Of a stretch of DNA of 13,957 nt, positions 1 to 6,090 are shown in pieces (within the stretch, counting starts at the first letter, position 1; each line of letters opens with the position of its first letter). A model generated the notes under the pieces. That model worked only from the letters and a program-made list of their open reading frames with translations. It searched no databases and had not been told where the DNA came from. The position numbers and the translations under genes are program-made. Source of the DNA: SIG672 sp045657105 (GTDB taxonomy: Bacteria > Bacillota > Clostridia > Oscillospirales > CAG-272). The stretch covers positions 1-13,957 of the forward strand of contig JAZOSN010000047.1 of NCBI GenBank assembly GCA_045657105.1. The letters run 5' to 3'.

Positions 1-283
1 CGGCTTGGTGGGCCGTTACCTCACCAACTACCTAATCAGACGCGAGTCCATCTTAGAGCAATAAATCTTTGGCATATCCTCCATGCGAAGGTTATGCGTT
101 ATGCGGTATTAGCGTTCGTTTCCAAACGTTATTCCCCACTCTAAGGCAGGTTACTCACGCGTTACTCACCCGTCCGCCACTAAGTTGATTCAAAAGCAAG
201 CTTCTAAATCAACTCCGTTCGACTTGAATGTGTTATGCACGCCGCCAGCGTTTATCCTGAGCCAGGATCAAACTCTCTAAAAA
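1..283 (-). rRNA. rrs: 16S ribosomal RNA, 5' part (gene continues past the left edge)
   Basis: The reverse complement of 257-276 is the universal bacterial 16S start motif (the 27F primer site, E. coli positions 8-27). Counting back places E. coli nucleotide 1 near 283. Downstream on the minus strand come other conserved 16S segments: the GGCGGCGTGC block, GTCGAACGG, the GGCGGACGGGTGAGTAACGCGTGAG block, and the GGTAACGGCCCACCAAG block at the left edge. The V1 stem-loop (around 182-216) has a long paired stem. Only about the first 280 nt are present and the 3' end lies outside. The general form is Clostridia-like. The exact mature 5' end is inferred by alignment to E. coli numbering. Confidence 0.97.
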
Positions 284-517
284 TTGTATAATCTGTATCC
301 CTCGCGGAATACTTATTACCTTTTTTCAGAGTTTTATCTCTTAGCTTTCTTAAATACTGCTTTTTGAGTATATATCTCTTTTGCGCTTGTATAAGCTGTT
401 CTTCTAGAATTAACGAGTTTATAGTTCTTTCTACTTAAATCTAAGCTTTGTACTTTCTCGTTGTTGTTCAATTTTCAAGGACCAATCTGCCTTCCCTCTT
501 TTGAGGTCAGCCTTGTT
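284..517 (-). other. rRNA operon leader (transcribed spacer before 16S)
   Basis: This stretch lies between the promoter-proximal -10 box and the 16S 5' end and would be transcribed as the pre-rRNA leader. It is AT-rich and has no coding frame with a ribosome binding site. On the minus strand 466-480 reads CCTTGAAAATTGAAC, which resembles the TTGAAAA(C/T)TGAAC element often seen before 16S and in rRNA spacers of Bacillota, probably part of the processing stem. No tRNA, boxA sequence or convincing intrinsic terminator was identified. Its role as leader is inferred from position. Confidence 0.75.
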
Positions 518-546
518 ATTATATCACTTCATTTCCTCTTTGTCAA
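518..546 (-). promoter_or_regulatory. rRNA operon promoter P2 (proximal), consensus sigma-A
   Basis: On the minus strand the -35 box TTGACA (541-546) and the -10 box TATAAT (518-523) are both perfect matches, with a 17-bp spacer (524-540). Transcription would start near 511 and give a leader of about 230 nt before 16S. Upstream of the -35 box are repeated A6 tracts that could act as an UP element. A CCTC/GAGG inverted repeat (495-506) lies just downstream of the start site. Confidence 0.9.
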
Positions 547-596
547 TACCTTTTTTGAAAGTTTTTTAAGTTTTTTCAACTTTTTTCAACTTTTCG
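547..596 (-). promoter_or_regulatory. Phased A-tracts upstream of rRNA P2 (UP-element-like, probably curved DNA)
   Basis: Read on the minus strand, this segment holds four runs of six A residues, each separated by 3-5 bases, giving a repeat of about 9-11 bp close to one helical turn. The last run ends 3 bases before the -35 box of P2. AT-rich UP elements and curved DNA are known features of strong rRNA promoters. Curvature here is inferred from the phasing. Confidence 0.6.
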
Positions 597-650
597 GTAT
601 TTCCAAGCTTTTCCGAAGTGATCCGCACCCCTCGTTTGAGGTGCTTAGGC

Positions 651-679
651 ATTATAGCATGCAAAAATCGCTTTGTCAA
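651..679 (-). promoter_or_regulatory. rRNA operon promoter P1 (distal), consensus sigma-A
   Basis: On the minus strand TTGACA (674-679) and TATAAT (651-656) are perfect and separated by 17 bp (657-673). Both boxes sit exactly 133 bp upstream of the matching boxes of P2, and the flanks are similar too, so the two promoters look like copies of one unit. A hairpin-forming segment (626-647, GCACC...GGTGC) lies in the initially transcribed region. The upstream flank (680-718) is again rich in A runs on the minus strand. Confidence 0.88.
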
Positions 680-779
680 GACCTTTTTTGAATTTTTTTA
701 AAGTTTTTTTATGTTTTTCCGCTTATGTGCACTTTCCCCTATTTTTAGTGTAGTTTTTTGTGCTCTTTTCACATAAGAC

Positions 780-808
780 TTGACATTAGCATTTACACCC
801 ATTATAAT
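780..808 (+). promoter_or_regulatory. Consensus sigma-A promoter for the enolase-superfamily gene
   Basis: TTGACA at 780-785 and TATAAT at 803-808 are both perfect, with a 17-bp spacer. The start site would be near 815, giving a 5' leader of only about 30 nt that contains the ribosome binding site. The promoter diverges from the rRNA promoter P1, with about 100 bp between the two -35 boxes. No operator-like palindrome was noticed in the short leader. Confidence 0.88.
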
Positions 809-828
809 AAAGGAAGAAATGCAGATGC

Positions 829-835
829 AAGGAGG
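829..835 (+). promoter_or_regulatory. Ribosome binding site that fixes a GTG start
   Basis: AAGGAGG at 829-835 lies 8 nt before the GTG at 844. This near-perfect anti-16S complement, just downstream of a consensus promoter, makes GTG the start. No in-frame ATG near the start competes with it. Confidence 0.85.
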
Positions 836-843
836 CATACCCA

Positions 844-1989
844 GTGAATTACAACGAAACACTTTCAGAACACAAAATAGTGCGCGTAGTCACAAGACGT
901 ATCCGCACGAGATACCCAAGACTTTACGGAAAGAACTCACGACTTGCCGAGCACCGTTACGGAAGAGAGTTCTCCATTCTCGAAATATACACAGACAAGG
1001 GTGCACACGGATTTGGCGAAGGCCGTTGCACCGAAGAAAACAAGGATCTTCTTCTCGGCAAGAAGGTCAGCGAGGTTTTCGACGTTTACAAAGGAATGCT
1101 TCTGAACCCGAAGCTCTCGGGCGCATTTGACGTACCGCTTCACGATCTTGCAGGAAAGATCCTTGGCATACCTGTCGTTGACATTCTCTCGCTCGGACGT
1201 GACGTAAAGCCGATCGAGCAGGTCAGCTGCTACGACGGCGCTATATATATGAACGATATTTCCCCCGACACACGCCCGGGCGGTGTTGAAGAGATAATCC
1301 GCAACTGTCAGTACGACTGGGACGTATGCGGCTTCCGTGCCTTCAAGGTCAAGGTCGGACGAGGCGGAATGTGGATGGATCACGACGAAGGTCTGAAACG
1401 TGACATCGAGGTAATGCACGAAATAAAGAAGCACTTCCCTGATGCCCGCCTGCTCGCAGATGCAAACGATGCATTCACGCTCGAAGATACCGAAAAGTTT
1501 ATTGACGCCTGCAAGGATCTCGATCTTTACTGGCTTGAAGAGCCCTTTTTAGAAAGCGTTGACGGCTTCTCCCGACTTCGTGAGATCCTCGCAAAGTATT
1601 CTCCCAAGACGCTTATTGCGGACGGAGAGTTCCAGTACGATATGCCCCTTCTCCACGAGCTTTGCGAAAAGAAGCTTATCGACGTGCTTCTTATGGACAC
1701 CTGCACCTACGGGATCACCCGTTGGAGAGAGATAATGCCCAAACTGAAAGAGTACGGCGTACTCGCATCTCCTCACAACTGGCCGTTTAAGATGAAAACG
1801 CACTACGGCGCGCATCTTGCGGCGGCGTTCCCCGACCTCGTTCCGACCATCGAGGGTGTTCCGGACGAAACAGAGGGCGTTGAATTCGACAGATATATAA
1901 TAAATGAAGGATTTATCAACGTACCGAGAGCTCCCGGCTTCGGAATGGAGCTTATCTGGGGATTTCTCATCGAGGAGTATAAGATTTAA
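844..1989 (+). CDS. Enolase-superfamily enzyme, mandelate racemase/muconate lactonizing type (probable acid-sugar dehydratase)
   Basis: A 381-residue cytoplasmic enzyme with the enolase-superfamily layout: an N-terminal capping domain (about 10-125) followed by a (beta/alpha)-barrel. Visible active-site features are the KVK motif (K168, K170), metal ligands D206 (ADAND), E232 (LEEP) and E262 (ADGEF), and a His-Asp pair formed by H311 (SPHNW) and D285. A KxK motif plus His-Asp dyad is characteristic of the mandelate racemase subgroup, whose members abstract a proton alpha to a carboxylate. Many of them dehydrate sugar acids such as galactarate, gluconate or rhamnonate. The substrate cannot be read from the sequence. 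The start is GTG at 844. The gene is monocistronic, with its own promoter and terminator. A link to uronate breakdown, suggested by the nearby family 8 lyase, is inference. Confidence 0.9.
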   Translation: MNYNETLSEHKIVRVVTRRIRTRYPRLYGKNSRLAEHRYGREFSILEIYTDKGAHGFGEGRCTEENKDLLLGKKVSEVFDVYKGMLLNPKLSGAFDVPLHDLAGKILGIPVVDILSLGRDVKPIEQVSCYDGAIYMNDISPDTRPGGVEEIIRNCQYDWDVCGFRAFKVKVGRGGMWMDHDEGLKRDIEVMHEIKKHFPDARLLADANDAFTLEDTEKFIDACKDLDLYWLEEPFLESVDGFSRLREILAKYSPKTLIADGEFQYDMPLLHELCEKKLIDVLLMDTCTYGITRWREIMPKLKEYGVLASPHNWPFKMKTHYGAHLAAAFPDLVPTIEGVPDETEGVEFDRYIINEGFINVPRAPGFGMELIWGFLIEEYKI

Positions 1990-2010
1990 GTATATATTAT
2001 ATAATGAAGT

Positions 2011-2045
2011 AAACCACGGCACCGTTTTGATGCCGTGGTTTTGTT
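2011..2045. terminator. Intrinsic terminator, probably bidirectional, between convergent genes
   Basis: An 11-bp perfect stem (2011-2021 AAACCACGGCA with 2031-2041 TGCCGTGGTTT) encloses a 9-nt loop and is followed on the plus strand by a short T-rich stretch. It lies 21 nt after the stop of the plus-strand enolase-superfamily gene and 20-50 nt after the stop of the minus-strand sigma gene. It can therefore end both. The minus-strand T tail (TTTACTT) is weaker. Confidence 0.85.
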
Positions 2046-2064
2046 ATGGAGAAATGAAGTTGTA

Positions 2065-3705
2065 TTATTTTTCAACTTCCATCAAGCAGCCTTCGGCACC
2101 TACACCGTTTACCGGAGGCGTTAGTATTTTCTCTTTAATACATTCTTCTATGAGGGCATCTTGCGCCCCAACACCCGCAATCAGTCTCGCATACATCTCA
2201 TATTCATTTTTAAGATGTTCGGGAATATGTTTTTTGATAAATCCGGCAAGCTCGACGGCTATCTTTTCGGTAATCTCGTTCATATCACAGGTCAACTCAT
2301 TTGCCAAAGATCTGAACTTTCCTTCATTTTTCTTTTCAATCACTACTATCTTGGGCTCAACAAACTCGCCGTTTTTACGAAGATATCCACACTCTATCGC
2401 TTTCGCAACATCTTCTTTTTCGCTATCAGAAAGAGTATCAATAGAAAGTCCGCCTATTGCTCTTATAGTCAGAAGAATCTTCGGATCAGTAGATATGTTA
2501 TGTCCGCAGTGAAAATGCCCTTTTATTCTGCGCCCATACGCATTTGATACGTTCACACTTTTGTAATTCAAAACCAAACCGGCGTGTATTCCGTCGCAAC
2601 CATATCCCATATTAGGACAAAGCCCTTCATCGCTGAAAGAAACCACAGCCAAAGAATATGGTCTTTTCACCTGCTCTATATCAGAAAAATATTTTTCTTT
2701 CATTACATTTATAACATCCGATTCGATACTCCAATACATTCTATGTATAAGTAACCACAAAACAAGTCCGATTTCCACATTTTTATTAAGGAACGGAAAC
2801 GATAGTATCTTCTCCTTACTTTTTTCGATGTTTCCTTTCAGCTTACACCCTATTTCAGGAAGATATTTTTCGTATATCTTATTCGCCTCGTTGAACTCTT
2901 CGTAATCAACAACAAGAACGTTTGCTATATACTTTCCGTTTTCAAGCTTTCTGAGCATTCCGTACTTACCGTTTTCTCCGCGCGTTTGAATATCAAGTTC
3001 TTGCTCAACAAACACCATCGGAACACAAAGCTCTTCCGAGAGCTCCTTTGCACTTTTGGGTTTTTCTTTGCACAGATAGACAAGACTTTTTGAAAAAAGC
3101 CTTTGACAATCAAAATTGGGCTCGTTTCCAACGGGGGTTCCCGTCCCAAAAAACGCCATATCGACGGGTTTCAGCGACAAATTCCTGTTACTCATTTTAT
3201 TTACCTCTTTTCTTACCGTATTTCTTGCATAAAACAAACGTTGCTTGACCGTTGTTTCCGAAATGCAAAGGCGTGTAGCTATATCTCTTACACTCATTTC
3301 ATCAATATAGTACATCACCATAACGTCGCGATATGCCTTTGAAAGAAATGTGATCTCGGCAAATATCTTGTTTATCCTCTCTCGCTCGTCCTCGTTTTCT
3401 ATAAAATCTTCAATGTCGCTGGCGAAAGTCATACTGCTCTCTGCATTTTGCACATCAATACACATCGGGCTTCTTCTCTGCTTTTCGCAGTAGTCGGCAT
3501 AAACACGGTGCGCAATAGTCCAGACGAATGCATAGAAATTTTCTATTTTCCGTTGCTTTTTGATTGCCGTTATAATAGCGATCAAAATTTCAGAGCAAAG
3601 ATCCTCCGCCTCGTGCGAGCTATTGCATCTATGATATGAAAAATTATAGATCTTATCAATAAACTCACCGTTTCCGACAAGTTCAAGCATCTCGTTTGTT
3701 TCCAT
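2065..3705 (-). CDS. ECF-type sigma-70 family factor with a long C-terminal extension
   Basis: A 546-residue protein. Residues 1-170 are a typical sigma-70 group 4 core: region 2 (about 8-76) has the DLCSEI and WTIAHRVYADYC segments, and region 4 (about 114-167) has an HTH around MSVRDIATRLCISETTVKQR. It would direct RNA polymerase to a small promoter set. The remaining ~375 residues match no extension I know in ECF factors (SnoaL-like, TPR or zinc-finger anti-sigma types). They include two winged-helix-like modules (about 213-260 and 427-457) and a Cys/His cluster (C363, C370, H374, H397, H399, C400, H402). No membrane segment is apparent and no anti-sigma gene is adjacent, so the extension may itself sense a signal (inference). 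An AAGGAAA ribosome binding site (3714-3720) supports the ATG at 3705. The gene is more AT-rich than its neighbours. Confidence 0.85.
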   Translation of the reverse strand: METNEMLELVGNGEFIDKIYNFSYHRCNSSHEAEDLCSEILIAIITAIKKQRKIENFYAFVWTIAHRVYADYCEKQRRSPMCIDVQNAESSMTFASDIEDFIENEDERERINKIFAEITFLSKAYRDVMVMYYIDEMSVRDIATRLCISETTVKQRLFYARNTVRKEVNKMSNRNLSLKPVDMAFFGTGTPVGNEPNFDCQRLFSKSLVYLCKEKPKSAKELSEELCVPMVFVEQELDIQTRGENGKYGMLRKLENGKYIANVLVVDYEEFNEANKIYEKYLPEIGCKLKGNIEKSKEKILSFPFLNKNVEIGLVLWLLIHRMYWSIESDVINVMKEKYFSDIEQVKRPYSLAVVSFSDEGLCPNMGYGCDGIHAGLVLNYKSVNVSNAYGRRIKGHFHCGHNISTDPKILLTIRAIGGLSIDTLSDSEKEDVAKAIECGYLRKNGEFVEPKIVVIEKKNEGKFRSLANELTCDMNEITEKIAVELAGFIKKHIPEHLKNEYEMYARLIAGVGAQDALIEECIKEKILTPPVNGVGAEGCLMEVEK

Positions 3706-3749
3706 CTTTTTGTTTTCCTTAGTTTAAAGTCATGACCTTTACACCTATA

Positions 3750-3776
3750 TAGTCGGTTAAAAGTACGTTTGGTTAG
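3750..3776 (-). promoter_or_regulatory. Candidate ECF-type promoter of the sigma gene (possible autoregulation)
   Basis: The minus strand has CTAACC (3771-3776), 15 bp, then CGACTA (3750-3755). This compares with the general ECF pattern of a GGAACC-like -35 and a CGTCTA-like -10 separated by about 15-17 bp, matching 4 of 6 and 5 of 6 bases. The start would be near 3743, leaving a ~37-nt leader with a good ribosome binding site. The only sigma-A-like -10 here (TATATA) lacks a -35 partner. Function is inferred from resemblance. Confidence 0.35.
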
Positions 3777-3792
3777 GTAAGAAACAATCTTT

Positions 3793-3833
3793 TTTCAAAA
3801 TTACACCCCAAGAGCCGCAGCCTTTGGGGTGTA
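3793..3833 (-). terminator. Intrinsic terminator of the polysaccharide lyase gene
   Basis: A perfect 10-bp stem (TTGGGGTGTA at 3802-3811 on the minus strand, paired with 3824-3833) encloses a 12-nt loop. It starts 5 nt after the lyase stop codon. The minus-strand tail AATTTTG is a short U tract followed by a run of A. It separates the lyase from the sigma gene that follows. Confidence 0.8.
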
Positions 3834-3837
3834 GAGG

Positions 3838-6045
3838 TCAAATATTCTTAACAACGGTCGCGCCGTACTTATCTTTAAGATCAAATACGTAGAACTTTCC
3901 GCCGACGGTTATAGTAACTTTCGGGATCCTATGAGTGGGATCGCTGACGTAGAATTTGCCGTTTGCGATCATAACCATACAGGGTGCGGAAACTCTGATG
4001 CCGTCAAAGTTGCGCGGCACCCAGAATACGTACATCTTCTTGCCGTCCTTATACTCGACCGCCTGAGTGTATTTGTCGTTTGCAAGGATTTTAAAATCGG
4101 GATCCTTTACGTAATTTTCAAGCTCGCTCTCGCTCATTCTCGGGAGAATCTGATATGAATAGCTTGCATCAATCGGATCTTTTCCATGGTGAGCAACGAT
4201 TTCGAGATAATCCTTATTCTTTCCGCCCTTACATACGGTCACGTCCATATCCTCAGGGAAATAGTATCCACCAAAGCCGTCAAGGAAAAGTCCGCGCACG
4301 CCCTTTTCTACAAAGGTATCCTTTTCGGTGACATCTATCTTCTCACCGCCGATCGGCTTTATATCCTTTGCTGTCTTTCTGTTATCAATAACGGTCAGAA
4401 CATTCGAGTTATCGTGTGCCGAAATGTCTGCGCCGAGGCAGATTGCTCTCGTTCCGTTAAAGAAATACGCTTTTTTCGCAAGAAGAGTTGCATCTCTCTT
4501 TTCGGGTGCATCTCCGTATTCGCCTGTCGGCTTATAGTGTCTTACATAGACGAGATCGCCCGTTCCGTGATAGCCTTCAAGGCGCATAGCCGCCGCGCCG
4601 CTTACTCCGTCACTGACTCCGCCGACGAAGTCCTGCGAGCTGAGATATTCATTACCCTGCGCGATCGAAAGAAACTCTCTTTCGCGATCGTCAACGGTAG
4701 TACCGGGCTTACGGTAGGGATTATCCGACTGAATTCCGTCGTAATACGCGTAAAAGTCGTCGGCAAACGCGGTGAGCATACCGTCGCCGATATACCAGCC
4801 GTCCTGATTCTGGTGGTTTATACATTCGTAGTTATAAATTCTTGACGAGGACATCGCAAGAGCATATGCAACTCCCTTATTATGGTGCATAACTATATCC
4901 TCGTTATGGTATACCTTATTAAGATTATACTCGCAAAGCTCGAAAGAGTCGTCCTCGACTGTCTTTTTAACGAGCGCTTCGGCGTCGCTTGAAAGTCCTG
5001 CATAGAAATTGACAAGCGCTTTGCTACCCGCGATCATTTCGGGATTTGCGGTAATATTACGCTTTACGGCTTGAAGCAGAAGGTTCTTATAGTAAGGATC
5101 GTCGGTAAGGCTTGCAACCTCGCAGAGATATCCGAGAACCTTGTGTCCGCCCGCCCTCGTTCCGTGATCGGGGTGTCTTCCGATAACACGGCGGCAAACG
5201 AGAGTCTTTGAAAGGAAGGGTGCAAAGGCATTCTCTGCCCACTCGCAAACTCTCTTTTCAAGCTCGGGATCTGCAAATTTGGTTTCCTTGAATATCTTAC
5301 AGATCTCGACCACACAGATCGCGTGAATTATACCGTAGGTTGCATTCATCGGATGTCTTGTGTGGAATATGTACGAGCCGTCGGTATAAAATCCCTGCCC
5401 GTCATTCTTCCAACCGTCAACGTAGATGTTCGTATCCGCGCAGGCGTTTATTGCCGCGTATATCTTATCCTCGTTTTCTTGAAGAAGCCCCGATCCTATA
5501 CAGCATTTTTCAAAATGCACCTTGTTTGAAGCGTAGTCACGCGGTACGGGAACGCGAAAATCGAAGGCTTTGAGGTAGCGTTTTCTGTCATCGAGCGATA
5601 CTTTATCTCCGAGAACGATGAGAGTATTTATAAGCTTCTCAGGCGATCCGAGATCCCAGTCGTGCCAATTGAACTGTCGCATATCTCGCCAACCCACGCC
5701 GTCGATCTCCTTCTGACCGTAGCGGTTTTGGTTCATATATTCAAGGCAGAAAAGAAGGATTTCGAGAATTTCTTCCTTATTATAATACTTACTGCCGTAC
5801 GATCCGTAAGCCTTTGCGACATTCCAGATATAGGCGTACTCAGACGTCATATCTGCGCTTGTCACGGGTGCTCTGCCGAGAAAAAGCGAATCCTTTGCAT
5901 CGCGCCTGAACGCCGCGAGTGCCTTATCCGCCTGTGCATCAATATTAGCAATATTCTGCTTGACGGCAGGATCTCTAAGATCGGCATCGGGCTGAATCAC
6001 GATCATTCGGTGCCAATTTTTCAGTGCGGTCTTGATATTTTCCAT
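3838..6045 (-). CDS. Polysaccharide lyase family 8-like enzyme, no signal peptide
   Basis: A 735-residue protein resembling family 8 lyases (hyaluronate, chondroitin AC and xanthan lyases), which cleave uronic-acid polymers by beta-elimination and leave unsaturated ends. The N-terminal ~330 residues would form the alpha/alpha toroid: FNWHDWDLGSPEKLINTL (125-142) matches the family NWW-x-YEIG-P-x-x-x-NTL segment. N174 (ASNKV) fits the catalytic Asn. H228 and Y237 in DGSYIFHTRHPMNATYG keep the family His-x8-Tyr spacing. The CRRVIGR segment (284-290) fits the catalytic Arg region. The rest would form the beta-sandwich domains. Unlike most members it begins MENIKTALKNW, with no signal peptide, anchor or binding module, suggesting action in the cytoplasm (inference). 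AGGAGG lies 7 nt before the ATG. The gene is 45 bp behind rsmD and ends at a clear terminator. The substrate is unknown. Confidence 0.88.
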   Translation of the reverse strand: MENIKTALKNWHRMIVIQPDADLRDPAVKQNIANIDAQADKALAAFRRDAKDSLFLGRAPVTSADMTSEYAYIWNVAKAYGSYGSKYYNKEEILEILLFCLEYMNQNRYGQKEIDGVGWRDMRQFNWHDWDLGSPEKLINTLIVLGDKVSLDDRKRYLKAFDFRVPVPRDYASNKVHFEKCCIGSGLLQENEDKIYAAINACADTNIYVDGWKNDGQGFYTDGSYIFHTRHPMNATYGIIHAICVVEICKIFKETKFADPELEKRVCEWAENAFAPFLSKTLVCRRVIGRHPDHGTRAGGHKVLGYLCEVASLTDDPYYKNLLLQAVKRNITANPEMIAGSKALVNFYAGLSSDAEALVKKTVEDDSFELCEYNLNKVYHNEDIVMHHNKGVAYALAMSSSRIYNYECINHQNQDGWYIGDGMLTAFADDFYAYYDGIQSDNPYRKPGTTVDDREREFLSIAQGNEYLSSQDFVGGVSDGVSGAAAMRLEGYHGTGDLVYVRHYKPTGEYGDAPEKRDATLLAKKAYFFNGTRAICLGADISAHDNSNVLTVIDNRKTAKDIKPIGGEKIDVTEKDTFVEKGVRGLFLDGFGGYYFPEDMDVTVCKGGKNKDYLEIVAHHGKDPIDASYSYQILPRMSESELENYVKDPDFKILANDKYTQAVEYKDGKKMYVFWVPRNFDGIRVSAPCMVMIANGKFYVSDPTHRIPKVTITVGGKFYVFDLKDKYGATVVKNI

Positions 6046-6090
6046 AACAATTCCTCCTATCGCGTATCCGATAAAATTATTTCAAGGCGT

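Noticed and set aside
461..691. Open frame on the plus strand inside the rRNA promoter region
   Set aside because: It runs through the leader and both rRNA promoters, has a Phe-rich low-complexity translation from T tracts, and lacks a ribosome binding site.
545..720. T-tract region as a transposon remnant or microsatellite
   Set aside because: There are no terminal repeats or coding remnants; position and phasing are better explained as rRNA promoter UP-element DNA.
740..780. A third rRNA promoter upstream of P1 on the minus strand (TACACT at 748-753)
   Set aside because: The matching -35 would be TTATGT at 17 bp, a poor match, and P1 and P2 are both perfect, so there is no need to invoke it.
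284..843. Riboswitch or small RNA in the left intergenic region
   Set aside because: Beyond the rRNA leader and promoters no conserved riboswitch core or independent promoter-terminator pair was seen.
937..1434. Antisense frame across the enolase-superfamily gene
   Set aside because: The plus-strand gene has a consensus promoter, ribosome binding site and full catalytic motif set. The antisense frame has no recognisable domain or start signal.
4186..4845. Plus-strand frame inside the polysaccharide lyase gene
   Set aside because: It is antisense to the well-supported lyase and resembles no protein family; no promoter or binding site precedes it.
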